This document shows positions 8,879 through 18,921 of a stretch of 37,095 nucleotides of DNA, piece after piece. The notes beneath the pieces were generated by a model, which made no database searches, was not told the origin of the DNA, and saw only the letters and a list, made by a program, of their open reading frames with translations. The translations under genes and the position numbers were made by a program. This DNA is from an uncultured Clostridia bacterium (GTDB taxonomy: Bacteria; Bacillota; Clostridia; TANB77; CAG-508): assembly GCA_947630445.1 (NCBI GenBank), contig CANRHQ010000010.1:1-37095 (forward strand), in the 5' to 3' direction. The stretch's first letter is position 1, and each line of letters starts with the position of its first letter.

Positions 8879-9697
8879 ATGAAAGAAGAAAAAGGAATAA
8901 CATTAATAGCACTAGTAGTAACAATTGTAGTATTATTAATATTAGCAGGAACATCAATTGCAATGTTAGCAGGAGATAATGGAATAATAGAACAAGCTAA
9001 AAACGCAAAAACAGAAACGACACATAAAGGTGTATATGAGGCAATAGAATTAAAAGCAGCAGAATATACTACAGAAAAACAAACAGGTAAATACACAAAA
9101 ACATTAATAGATTATTTGACAGATAAAGAAATAATAAGTACAAAAGGAGGAATAGATGGATATATCATTAATGTAGAAAAATTAATGGGAGAAAAGCAAA
9201 GATATGGGAATGGAACTGATGGAAAAACAGATGTATATAAATTAGAAGAATCAACATCAGGTATGAGTTCATTGAAAAAAGTAGCTGATATAGGAGATCT
9301 AAAAATTGCAGAAGCATCAAAAAATAAAACATATAAAGTATTATATTGTGAAACAGAGGATAAGAAAATTGAAATTGGAATTATAGAAGAATCTGTACAA
9401 GAACCACCAAGAGAAAAAATAAGTTTTACAATTGGTGATGATGAATTCGAAGCAGAATCAGGGATGACATGGAATGATTGGGTTGGATCTAGTTATAAAA
9501 AAGAGGTAGAATATTCATATGGTCCTTATGAAATTACTGTAGATGTAAATGGACAGGTAAAACTTGTATCAAGAGGAGAAAATAGCAATTGGCATGGTTT
9601 TATTTATTTACAACCTGATTCTGCGGATAAAGTTATGGAAAAGGGAACAGATTATATTAAGGCTAATGGGCAATACATGATAACTCTTTATAATTAG
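8879..9697 (+). CDS. Type IV pilin-like secreted protein with a C-terminal FTIGDDEFEAE...GMTWNDW domain
   Basis: The protein has 272 residues. The N-terminus EEKGITLIALVVTIVVLLILAG is a class III (prepilin) signal: a short charged leader ending in Gly, then a hydrophobic helix. Cleavage is expected between Gly and Ile. The usual Glu at mature position 5 is Ala here (ITLIA). The stalk region NGIIEQAKNAK is the form seen in the second pilin-like gene at 17194. The last 95 residues begin with FTIGDDEFEAESGMTWNDWV, a compact domain I have seen at the end of similar clostridial proteins. The start follows AAGGAGG. No pilus assembly ATPase or prepilin peptidase gene is in the window, so pilus incorporation is inference. 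Confidence 0.75.
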   Translation: MKEEKGITLIALVVTIVVLLILAGTSIAMLAGDNGIIEQAKNAKTETTHKGVYEAIELKAAEYTTEKQTGKYTKTLIDYLTDKEIISTKGGIDGYIINVEKLMGEKQRYGNGTDGKTDVYKLEESTSGMSSLKKVADIGDLKIAEASKNKTYKVLYCETEDKKIEIGIIEESVQEPPREKISFTIGDDEFEAESGMTWNDWVGSSYKKEVEYSYGPYEITVDVNGQVKLVSRGENSNWHGFIYLQPDSADKVMEKGTDYIKANGQYMITLYN

Positions 9698-9717
9698 ATA
9701 AATAGGATTTTAAATTA

Positions 9718-11262
9718 ATGTATAATAATTCTTTAATAATATATAAAAAAAATAAAAATATAATAAAAATAATAATTAATAAAATTAAAAATTTTGGAAT
9801 TTTTAAAACAATTGTATTAGTGATATATGCAATAATTGTAGTAGTTATTGCATATAATCACGAAATTTGTGAAGATGAAGCACAAAGCTGGCTTATTGCA
9901 AGAGACTTAAACCCAATTCAAATTATAAATCAAATGAAATATGAAGGACATTCATTTCTATGGTATTATATATTATGGCCATTTGCACAATTAGGTTTTA
10001 AAGTAGAAATACAAAATTATATATCTTGTATTTTTGCAATATTAACAGTATATATTATACTAAAAAAAGCACCATTTAATAAAATATTAAAATTATTATT
10101 AATATTTAGTGGTGGTATGATATATTTTTATAGTGTTATGGCAAGACCTTATTGTATGATACCATTTTTGCTTGCATGTATATCTACATTATATAAAAAT
10201 AAAAAGGAAAATCAATACATATATGCTTTTTTAGTTGGCTTATTAGCAAATACGCATTTAGTTATGCTTCCAACCTCAATGCTATTGGTTATAACTTTTT
10301 GGGGAGAAGAACTAATTATAAAACGAAAAAGTCAAACAAAAGAAAATAGAAAAAAATTAATAAAAAGTTTATTAATAGTTTTAATTATGATTAGTATATA
10401 TGGGTTAATTGTAGTTTCTACATTAAACAATTGCATGATTTTGCCAAACTTTAATAAAACAGATAAATTAACAAGTATAGAAAATGTTTGTAATTTGATA
10501 AAAGAGGCTTATACAAAGACTGTGAAATTATTATATGGAGCAAATAAAGTTCCAAATTATTATAATTTATTAGTAACTTTGGTAGTTTTACTATGTATAA
10601 TTGGAACGAAAAATAATTGGAAACAAGGAATAATATTTTGGAGTCAATTAATTTTTACATTTTTGATACATACTTTAGTTTGGATTACTACAGCTACACG
10701 AGTTTTAATAGTTATATATACTTTAATGTTTTGGTTATGGAATTATATGGAAGATAATCAATATAAGAATAAGCCTAGAAGAAATTTATACATAGAAGTA
10801 GCATTAGTAGTTTTAATCATTATGTCAACACCAAATACATATGTACTTGCATATCAAGATATCACAGGTAACTTTTCAACAGGAAAAGTTACAGCAGAAT
10901 ATATAGAAGATAATATTCCAGAAAATACATGTTTTATATACTTATATAATGAATTTCAACAATCTATTATAGCATATATGAATAAAGATGAATATAAATT
11001 TTATATGCCTAATTTAGAAAAATTTGTAACTTATAATACATGGAATAATGAATGGAATAAAATGAGTACTAAGTCACAAATAATTGAATCAATTGAAAAA
11101 CTAAAAATGCAATATAAAGATGTATATATATTAAATGTTATGCCAACAAAATTAAATATAGATTATGACATACAACTTATTTACCAATCGCAAGACAAAC
11201 AAATAAAAAATATTTATTCAAAAAGTGAAAAATATTATATTTATAAAATTAATAAAAAATAA
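9718..11262 (+). CDS. Polytopic glycosyltransferase-like membrane protein (GT-C type)
   Basis: The protein has 514 residues and about ten membrane helices. After the first helix comes NHEICEDEAQSWLIARDL (Asp53-Glu54), then YEGHSFLWYYILWP. These correspond in place to the acidic pair and HPPLYY motif of GT39-like enzymes and suggest a divergent polyprenyl-phosphate-sugar transferase. The C-terminal 130 residues are soluble and extracellular by topology. The ribosome binding site is weak (ATAGGATTTT), so translation may partly depend on the pilin-like gene 20 bp upstream. No promoter is visible between the two, which suggests co-transcription. The exact reaction is unknown. Confidence 0.65.
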   Translation: MYNNSLIIYKKNKNIIKIIINKIKNFGIFKTIVLVIYAIIVVVIAYNHEICEDEAQSWLIARDLNPIQIINQMKYEGHSFLWYYILWPFAQLGFKVEIQNYISCIFAILTVYIILKKAPFNKILKLLLIFSGGMIYFYSVMARPYCMIPFLLACISTLYKNKKENQYIYAFLVGLLANTHLVMLPTSMLLVITFWGEELIIKRKSQTKENRKKLIKSLLIVLIMISIYGLIVVSTLNNCMILPNFNKTDKLTSIENVCNLIKEAYTKTVKLLYGANKVPNYYNLLVTLVVLLCIIGTKNNWKQGIIFWSQLIFTFLIHTLVWITTATRVLIVIYTLMFWLWNYMEDNQYKNKPRRNLYIEVALVVLIIMSTPNTYVLAYQDITGNFSTGKVTAEYIEDNIPENTCFIYLYNEFQQSIIAYMNKDEYKFYMPNLEKFVTYNTWNNEWNKMSTKSQIIESIEKLKMQYKDVYILNVMPTKLNIDYDIQLIYQSQDKQIKNIYSKSEKYYIYKINKK

Positions 11263-11295
11263 AATATATTAAATAAAGAAAATATGTAAAAACTA

Positions 11296-11324
11296 CTGAC
11301 AAAATAAAAAAATAAATGTATAAT
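11296..11324 (+). promoter_or_regulatory. Sigma-A promoter for the membrane protein gene at 11342
   Basis: CTGACA and TATAAT are separated by 17 bp, followed after a few bases by GAGGTG and the ATG at 11342. Confidence 0.65.
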
Positions 11325-11341
11325 AAACATGAGGTGATAAA

Positions 11342-11953
11342 ATGGAAAAGGAAAGTTGTTTAAATGAGGTAACATATCCATTGTCAAAAAAATATGAAAT
11401 AATTCAATGGGTTGTATTAAGTATTTGCATATTTTTAATCCCAATGATAGTTCCAAAATTATTAATTGCAGCATTTGGAACAACCAGTTGGATAGCAACA
11501 CATTCACAATATGTAGTAGGTACAATTGTAAATACAGTATTAATTACAACAGCTATTAATGTAAAAGGATGGAAGCAAATAGCAGGAATAATAACTTTAC
11601 CAAGTATATCTGCTATGGGTAGTGGATTAATATTTAAAACAGCTAGTATATATACAGTATATATGATACCAGCAATTTGGATAGGAAATTTTACTTTTGT
11701 TTATTTATATAGAAAATTATTTGTACAAAAGAAAATTAATTATATATTAACATCTATAGTTTCTATAATATTAAAAGCTACAATTATATACTTCTGCTTT
11801 AGAGCATTAACATTAGTTTCAATTATTCCAAACACAGGAAAAATATTTACAGCATTAAGTGTTTCAATGGGAATGACTCAAATAATTACAGCAAGTATAG
11901 CAGCTGTTATAGGTGCTGGAATTAGTATGATATATGCTAATAAAAAACAATAA
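11342..11953 (+). CDS. Polytopic membrane protein of unknown function
   Basis: The protein has 203 residues and about six hydrophobic helices with short loops. It starts after GAGGTG and has its own promoter. Features to search with are PMIVPKLLIAAFGTTSW near residue 40 and MIPAIWIGNFTFVYLYRK near 110. The size and helix count resemble substrate-binding (S) components of ECF transporters, but I see no S-component motif and no energising ATPase nearby, so this is only a possibility. A 16-bp perfect hairpin lies between it and the phosphatase gene downstream. Confidence 0.6.
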   Translation: MEKESCLNEVTYPLSKKYEIIQWVVLSICIFLIPMIVPKLLIAAFGTTSWIATHSQYVVGTIVNTVLITTAINVKGWKQIAGIITLPSISAMGSGLIFKTASIYTVYMIPAIWIGNFTFVYLYRKLFVQKKINYILTSIVSIILKATIIYFCFRALTLVSIIPNTGKIFTALSVSMGMTQIITASIAAVIGAGISMIYANKKQ

Positions 11954-11970
11954 TAGTATATAGTAAAAAA

Positions 11971-12005
11971 CAAAATGATATATAGCAATGCTATATATCA
12001 TTTTG
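11971..12005. terminator. Perfect 16-bp hairpin, probably a terminator or attenuator
   Basis: The arms CAAAATGATATATAGC and GCTATATATCATTTTG pair perfectly around the loop AAT. On the + strand only four Ts follow inside the arm. On the - strand the hairpin runs into a T-rich tract (TTTTGTTTTTT), although no gene reads that way here. It sits between the stop at 11953 and the PAP2 gene start at 12038 and could reduce read-through. Confidence 0.5.
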
Positions 12006-12037
12006 ACAATTATAAGTTTACTAAAAGTGGGGAAATA

Positions 12038-12676
12038 ATGAAAATAAAAGAATTTATAATAAAAAATGTCAAATGGATCATATTATTTATATGTGTAATC
12101 TTAACAATTTCAATTGTAGAAAATATATTAGATGAAGAAATAATGACATTTGATGTAAAAGGATATCAATTAGTATCAAAATATTTAATATCTGATTTTG
12201 CAACACCTATAGCAAAAAATATTACTAACTTTGGAGGAGCAATATTTTTAATAGTATTAGCAACAATTATTTTAATATCAATAAAAGATAAAAAAGATGG
12301 ATTATACATATGGATTAATTTAGGAATAGCAACATTATTAAATCAAATATTGAAATATATAGTGCAAAGACCTAGACCAACTGAATTTAGAATAATAGAT
12401 GAAAGAGGTTATAGTTTTCCATCTGGACATTCAATGGTAAGTATGGCATTTTACGGATTTATAATATATTTATTATACAAAAAAGTTAAAAACAAATATT
12501 TAAAATGGAGCTTAATAGTAATTTTAAGTGTATTAATAGGAATGATAGGTATGAGTAGGATATATTTAGGAGTACATTATACCAGTGATGTAATTGCAGG
12601 ATTTTTAATATCAGTATCTTATTTAATAATTTTTACAAGTATAATAAAAAATTTAGAAATAAGTCTTGAAAAATAG
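12038..12676 (+). CDS. PAP2-family membrane phosphatase
   Basis: The start is placed at 12038, after GTGGGGA. A longer in-frame start at 11975 lies inside the 16-bp hairpin and lacks a ribosome binding site. The protein has 212 residues and about five or six membrane helices. All three PAP2 motifs are present: KYIVQRPRP, PSGHSMVS and SRIYLGVHYTSDV, with the catalytic His residues. Relatives dephosphorylate phosphatidic acid, phosphatidylglycerol phosphate or undecaprenyl pyrophosphate. Near two polyprenyl-sugar transferase-like genes, undecaprenyl-PP recycling is an attractive role but unproven. The pyrG promoter overlaps the last codons of this gene. Confidence 0.85.
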   Translation: MKIKEFIIKNVKWIILFICVILTISIVENILDEEIMTFDVKGYQLVSKYLISDFATPIAKNITNFGGAIFLIVLATIILISIKDKKDGLYIWINLGIATLLNQILKYIVQRPRPTEFRIIDERGYSFPSGHSMVSMAFYGFIIYLLYKKVKNKYLKWSLIVILSVLIGMIGMSRIYLGVHYTSDVIAGFLISVSYLIIFTSIIKNLEISLEK

Positions 12677-12694
12677 CAAAAAAAGTGTTATTAT
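12666..12694 (+). promoter_or_regulatory. Sigma-A promoter for pyrG
   Basis: TTGAAA and TATTAT are separated by 17 bp and overlap the end of the phosphatase gene. Transcription would start near 12701, only a few bases ahead of the hairpin at 12708-12756. Confidence 0.6.
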
Positions 12695-12707
12695 AGAAAT
12701 ATGTTTT

Positions 12708-12756
12708 AAATAGATTAAAAAAAAACCAATTTTGGCATTTTTTAATCTATTTTTTT
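12708..12756 (+). promoter_or_regulatory. pyrG leader hairpin, candidate transcription attenuator
   Basis: A 15-bp stem (12708-12722 with 12738-12752) encloses an inner CCAA/TTGG helix and ends in a run of seven Ts. The pyrG ribosome binding site AGGAGG follows at 12763-12768. The hairpin begins within about ten bases of the predicted transcription start, so it acts on pyrG itself rather than the gene before. In Bacillus, pyrG is controlled by a CTP-sensitive leader terminator; the layout here is similar. The GGGC start sequence used in Bacillus for reiterative priming is not seen. Confidence 0.6.
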
Positions 12757-12773
12757 AATTTTAGGAGGTAAAA

Positions 12774-14378
12774 ATGAACACAAAATATGTATTTGTAACA
12801 GGAGGAGTAGTATCTGGATTAGGAAAAGGAATAACAGCAGCATCATTAGGAAGATTATTAAAAAATAGAGGATACAAAGTAACAATTCAAAAATTTGATC
12901 CTTATATAAATGTTGATCCAGGAACAATGAGCCCATATGAACATGGAGAAGTTTATGTAACAGATGATGGAGCAGAAACAGATTTAGATTTAGGTCATTA
13001 TGAGAGATTCATTGATGAAAATTTAACACAGAACTCAAGTGTAACAATGGGAAAAATATATTCAAATGTTATAGAAAAAGAAAGAAAAGGAGACTACTTG
13101 GGAAAAACGGTACAAGTAATACCACATATAACAAATGAAATAAAAGAAAAAATATATAGTTTCGAAAATACTGATACAGATATAGTCATTACAGAAGTGG
13201 GAGGAACAGTAGGAGATATAGAAGGACTATCAATAATAGAAGCAATAAGACAAGTAGGATTAGAAAAAAATTCAGAAGATGTAATATATATACACGTTAC
13301 ATTACTACCATACATATTTGGTTCAAATGAAATAAAATCAAAACCAACTCAACACTCTGTAAAAGAATTACAAAGTTTGGGTATAAAGCCAGACATATTA
13401 GTATGTAGAACAGAACAAGACATACCAGATAACATCAGAGATAAATTGGCTCTATTTTGTAATGTGAGAAAAACAAGTGTAATACAAAACAAAACAGCAG
13501 ATAATTTATATGCAGTACCATTAATGCTAGAAGAAGAAGGATTGGCAAGAGAAGTATGTAATCACTTGAAATTAGATAAATATGTTCCAGATAATAGTGA
13601 ATGGCAAGAAATGATAAATAATATAAGAAAGATAGGAAAAGAAACAGTAAATATTGCAATAGTTGGTAAATACGTAAAATTAGAAGATTCATATTTATCT
13701 GTAATAGAAAGTCTACATCATGCAGGATTTGCCAATAAAGTAAAAGTAAATATAAAATTAATAGACTCTGAAACAATAAATGCAGAAACAGTAAAAGAAA
13801 AATTATCTGGACTAAATGGAATAATAGTTCCTGGAGGATTTGGAAATAGAGGAATAGAAGGAAAAATAGAAACAATAAAATATGCTAGAGAAAATAATAT
13901 ACCATTTTTAGGTATATGTTTAGGAATGCAAATGGCAGTAGTAGAATTTGCAAGAAATGTATTAGGATTAAAAGATGCAAATTCAGCAGAATTTAGTAGA
14001 ACAACACAAAATCCAGTAATACATATAATGGAAGAGCAAAAATCAATATATAAAAAAGGTGGAACTATGAGGCTAGGTGCATATCCATGTATAATAAAAG
14101 ATAATACTCTTGCAAGAAAATTATATGGAACTGAAAAAATTTCAGAAAGGCATAGACATAGATATGAATATAATAATGATTATAAAGAAAGATTAGAAAA
14201 AGCAGGTCTAATATGTTCAGGAACATCACCAGATGGAAGGTTAGTCGAAATAGTAGAATATAAAGATCATCCATATTTTATTGCAGGACAATTCCATCCA
14301 GAATTAAAATCAAGACCTAATAAACCATCACCACTATTTGTAGGATTAGTAGAAGCAGCAAAAAAACAAGCAAAATAG
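12774..14378 (+). CDS. pyrG: CTP synthase
   Basis: This 534-residue protein is full length for CTP synthase, which makes CTP from UTP, ATP and glutamine. The synthetase domain begins with [16 protein letters not shown], continues with [20 protein letters not shown], and has [10 protein letters not shown]. The C-terminal class I glutaminase domain starts near residue 295; its nucleophile is Cys382 in FLGICLGMQ, and the His/Glu pair lies in [10 protein letters not shown]. The start has an ideal AGGAGG. The leader carries a candidate attenuator and the gene ends in its own terminator, so it appears monocistronic. Nothing is missing from the active sites. Confidence 0.97.
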   Translation: MNTKYVFVTGGVVSGLGKGITAASLGRLLKNRGYKVTIQKFDPYINVDPGTMSPYEHGEVYVTDDGAETDLDLGHYERFIDENLTQNSSVTMGKIYSNVIEKERKGDYLGKTVQVIPHITNEIKEKIYSFENTDTDIVITEVGGTVGDIEGLSIIEAIRQVGLEKNSEDVIYIHVTLLPYIFGSNEIKSKPTQHSVKELQSLGIKPDILVCRTEQDIPDNIRDKLALFCNVRKTSVIQNKTADNLYAVPLMLEEEGLAREVCNHLKLDKYVPDNSEWQEMINNIRKIGKETVNIAIVGKYVKLEDSYLSVIESLHHAGFANKVKVNIKLIDSETINAETVKEKLSGLNGIIVPGGFGNRGIEGKIETIKYARENNIPFLGICLGMQMAVVEFARNVLGLKDANSAEFSRTTQNPVIHIMEEQKSIYKKGGTMRLGAYPCIIKDNTLARKLYGTEKISERHRHRYEYNNDYKERLEKAGLICSGTSPDGRLVEIVEYKDHPYFIAGQFHPELKSRPNKPSPLFVGLVEAAKKQAK

Positions 14379-14382
14379 TAAT

Positions 14383-14417
14383 AAAAAGAAACATTATGAA
14401 TTAATGTTTCTTTTTTT
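14383..14417 (+). terminator. Rho-independent terminator of pyrG
   Basis: The arms AAAAAGAAACATTA and TAATGTTTCTTTTT form a 14-bp perfect stem with a 5-nt loop and a T run. Confidence 0.85.
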
Positions 14418-14521
14418 GTGCACAAAGAATTAATTCTAATTTTTGGTTCTAAATATAAACCCTACAGCATAGAATAAATTGAACGTAATTGTGAATATTA
14501 TGTGAAAATTTAATAAAGGTA

Positions 14522-14550
14522 TTGACAATATAGTAAAAAGGGTATATATT
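14522..14550 (+). promoter_or_regulatory. Sigma-A promoter of groES-groEL
   Basis: A consensus TTGACA is separated by 17 bp from TATATT. The CIRCE operator begins 2 bp after the -10 box, covering the transcription start. Confidence 0.85.
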
Positions 14551-14551
14551 A

Positions 14552-14578
14552 TTAGCAGTCAAACACAAAGAGTGCTAA
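14552..14578 (+). promoter_or_regulatory. CIRCE operator (HrcA binding site)
   Basis: TTAGCAGTC, nine bases, then GAGTGCTAA. This is the CIRCE inverted repeat with one change from TTAGCACTC in the left arm. It overlaps the groES start point, so heat-shock repression by HrcA is expected. The hrcA gene is not in the window. Confidence 0.93.
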
Positions 14579-14591
14579 AAAGGAGGAATAA

Positions 14592-16529
<1,938 letters not shown>

Positions 16530-16537
16530 AATTATAT

Positions 16538-16583
16538 AAAAAAGGTGGAATGAGAGATATAAACTCTAATTCCTCCTTTTTTG
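16538..16583 (+). terminator. Rho-independent terminator of groESL
   Basis: The arms AAAAAAGGTGGAAT and ATTCCTCCTTTTTT pair with one mismatch and extend inward through GAG(A)-type pairs. A T run closes it. Confidence 0.8.
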
Positions 16584-16780
16584 TGTATCATTATGAAAAA
16601 GAAATAGCAGAATATAGTATGAAAATATGGGAAAAAACTGCTGATATAGAAATAGATCAGGGAATTGTAATTTCGCCCTTAATAAGAAATATAGATAATT
16701 TTGAGGCTTGGTCAGATGTAAGACCATTCTATATTAACATTATTAATGAATGGGTGGTATTAGTTGGAGAAAAAAACTAG
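16583..16780 (+). pseudogene. Relic of an MNT-type nucleotidyltransferase antitoxin (C-terminal part only)
   Basis: The open frame encodes about 65 residues that match the C-terminal half of small nucleotidyltransferases of MNT/HEPN toxin-antitoxin pairs: GIVISPLIRNIDNFEAW, then DVRPFYINIINEWVVL. The pattern V-x-SP-x(8-10)-DV-x-PFY-x-NI is typical of that family. The catalytic N-terminal half (GSxARG with SDxDL) is absent; upstream is the groEL terminator. The frame runs into the terminator sequence, so it has no clear start of its own. It overlaps the HEPN relic by 17 bp, the usual arrangement of intact pairs. Confidence 0.6.
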
Positions 16781-16904
16781 TAAAGAATTTGCATTATATA
16801 GATTAGAAAGAGCCAAAGAAGAGTATGAAACAGCAGAATTTTATATAATAGAAACTGCAAAAGAATTAATTGAACTAGTAGAAAAATACATAAATAGAAT
16901 TTAA
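16764..16904 (+). pseudogene. Relic of a HEPN-domain toxin with its middle deleted
   Basis: A 46-residue frame, starting at TTG after GGGTGG, reads LEKKTSKEFALYRLERAKEE, then YETAEFYIIETAKELIELVEK. The first half resembles the N-terminus of HEPN toxins (ALYRLEKAKE). The second half resembles their C-terminal helix (ELIELVEKYI). The central helices carrying the RNase motif RX4-6H are missing, consistent with an internal deletion of about 200-250 bp. It partially overlaps the MNT relic. It should be inactive. Short chance similarity is the alternative, but the paired order supports the reading. Confidence 0.5.
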
Positions 16905-16948
16905 TACTATTTGAATTTATAAATAAGTTCAAGGTCATTTGATACAAT

Positions 16949-16998
16949 AAAAGTGTAATAGTTAATTACAATAAAGTAATTGATTATTACACTTTTTT
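16949..16998 (+). terminator. Strong rho-independent terminator
   Basis: A 21-position stem (16949-16969 with 16976-16996) has only G-U wobbles and a 6-nt AATAAA loop, and ends in six Ts. It follows the toxin relic directly. Confidence 0.8.
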
Positions 16999-17181
16999 AT
17001 CATTAATTCTTTTACTTAAAAAAATATTATAAAACTACTATACCAATAAATATCAATAAAATCAAGAGATTTAAAAAATTTTTTCTGTAGTTTTTTAGAA
17101 ATATAAAATATTTGAAAGTATTAGAATTAAAAGATTTAAAGAAAATTTAAAATCTTTAAGTAAAAGAATTAATGATAAAAA
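16994..17181. repeat. 188-bp segment bounded by perfect 27-bp inverted repeats (MITE-like or structured leader)
   Basis: Positions 16994-17020 are the exact reverse complement of 17155-17181. The 134 bp between are AT-rich and noncoding, with further internal inverted repeats. No target-site duplication is evident at the outer ends. The right arm stops 1 bp before the GGAGGAGG ribosome binding site of the next gene. The segment may be a transposase-free mobile element, or a transcribed leader folding into a long helix. Confidence 0.6.
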
Positions 17182-17193
17182 TGGAGGAGGAAA

Positions 17194-18785
17194 ATGCAAA
17201 AGATGATAAAAGAAAAAGGAATAACACTAATAGCATTAATAGTAACAATAGTGGTATTATTAATATTAGCAGGAGTAAGTATATCACTATTAACAGGAGA
17301 AAATGGAATAATAGGTCATGCAAAAAAAGCAAAATTCATAACAGAAATAGAAGAAATACAAGAAAAAATCAACTTAAAGGAATTAGAAGAAGAAGATGTA
17401 AAGTTTGGAACAGTAAATGGAATATTAGGAAAAGCAAGTAGCTATAATGAAAAATTAGTAGTAGAAAATGGAAAGTTAGCATATAATCCAGAAAAAATAA
17501 CAGAAGAAGAAAAGAAATGGTTAGAAGAGATAGGAATAGTAGCAAAAAGTAACTACTATTTAATAATGATGGAAAACACAAAAGCAAAATATACAGGACA
17601 AACGAATATAGGAACAATAGAAGAATTTAAAAATCTAGTAAATAGCGGAAACTTTAATTATGATATAGCATACATAATAGAAAATATAACAATACAAGAA
17701 GAAAATTGGACACCAATAGGAAATACTGAAGGAAATAAATTTACAAAAACATTAGAGGGAAATAATTATATTATAAAAGGATTAAAAATAGATAGAGCAA
17801 GTGATAATCAAGGACTATTTGGATATAATGCAGGAAATATAAAAGATATAATAATAGAGAATGCAAACATAAAAGGAAAAAATTATGTAGGAGGACTAGT
17901 AGGAAGAGAGCAAGGAGGAACAATAGAAAATATAGAGATAAGTGAAGGAACAATAACTGGTAACTATTGTGTAGGAGGAATAATAGGTAGAGGAGAAAAT
18001 ACAACTATTGACCATTGTAGTAATAATGGAGTTATAATAGGAAATGGAAATGATGTAGCTGATGTCAACGGTATGTATCACGCAGAGGTTGGAGGCATAG
18101 CAGGTGGGGTAAATCCAGGTAAAATAAAAAACTGTCATAATCATAATACAGTAAAATCTACCAGGGGAATATGTATAGGAGGAATTACAGGTTCAGCATA
18201 TAATAAAAGTTTAATATATGAATGTTATAATGAAGGAACAATAGGTGCTTTACAAAAAGATATTCAAGAGCAAAATATTGGAGGAATATGTGGAGACATT
18301 CGGAAATAGTACAGTTTCAAGTTGTTTCAATATAGGAGAAGTAAACGGACAAGGCAATATTGGAGGAATAGTAGGAATACAAGGAACTAATTCAACGACA
18401 TTGATAGAGAACTGCTATAATACAGGAGAAATAACTTCAATAATGGGAAATATAGGAGGAATAAGCTATGTAAATGGCAATACAACAGGAAGTGAAATAA
18501 AAAATAGTTATAATGTAGGAGAAGTTACAGTATCAGAAAAGACTAATAGCAATATTCGGAGGAATTGTAGGAACAACAAATGAAGCCAAAACAACGGTAA
18601 CAAATTGTTATTACTTAGAAGGAACATGTGAAGGTGGAATAAATTTAAAAGATAATGCAGGAACAATAAAAAAGAAAGAAGGAGAAATGAAAACAAAACA
18701 ATTTGTAGAAGATTTAAATAAAGGAAACAAAGAAAAAATATGGGTAGAAGGTGGAAATAATAAATATCCAAAATTGAATTGGTAA
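17194..18785 (+). pseudogene. Pilin-like protein with GLUG repeats, interrupted by two +1 shifts
   Basis: The first frame encodes 371 residues and stops at 18307-18309. The same protein continues in a second frame from 18302, then in a third from 18558 to the stop at 18785, about 529 residues in total. The N-terminus EKGITLIALIVTIVVLLILAG is a prepilin-type signal with Ala in place of Glu5. From about residue 210 there are GLUG-type repeats such as KNYVGGLVGREQGGTIENI and GNIGGIVGIQGTN. Each break is an extra C between ATT and GGA (18301 and 18557). Intact copies of the repeat in the same gene read ATTGGAGGAATA. Decay, recoding or sequence error are all possible. Confidence 0.7.
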
Positions 18786-18851
18786 TAATCAAAAAATAAT
18801 AAAAATTTACATTTTATTTTTATAAATTGTTTTAGATATTTGTTAAAAAAC

Positions 18852-18880
18852 TTGATTTTTAGAGTAAATTAAAGTATAAT
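18852..18880 (+). promoter_or_regulatory. Sigma-A promoter for alaS
   Basis: TTGATT and a perfect TATAAT are separated by 17 bp. The leader from about 18887 to the ATG at 18922 is too short for a T-box. Confidence 0.7.
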
Positions 18881-18921
18881 CATATACGAAAAAATATGCG
18901 ACTTTGAAGGAGAAAGAATAG

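Larger units (their letters stand above)
16905..17193. other. AT-rich intergenic region with a terminator and an inverted-repeat segment
   Basis: No coding frame with a ribosome binding site is visible. The stretch holds the terminator at 16949-16998 and the inverted-repeat-bounded segment at 16994-17181. It also has nested shorter inverted repeats, such as AAAACTAC at 17031-17038 with GTAGTTTT at 17087-17094. No convincing promoter for the downstream gene was found; TTGAAA at 17112 has only a poor -10 partner. Confidence 0.6.

Noticed and set aside
17172..17441. Asn/Arg/Lys-rich frame overlapping the start of the GLUG pilin gene
   Set aside because: It is a second-frame reading of the prepilin signal region; the 17194 frame shows the leader motif and repeats.
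17880..18560. Repetitive GGAGGAATA-like units as a possible tandem DNA repeat or CRISPR
   Set aside because: The units encode GLUG protein repeats, vary in length and spacing, and have no spacer structure.
18786..18921. T-box leader before alaS
   Set aside because: The region from the predicted start to the ATG is only about 35 bp and holds no T-box sequence or terminator.
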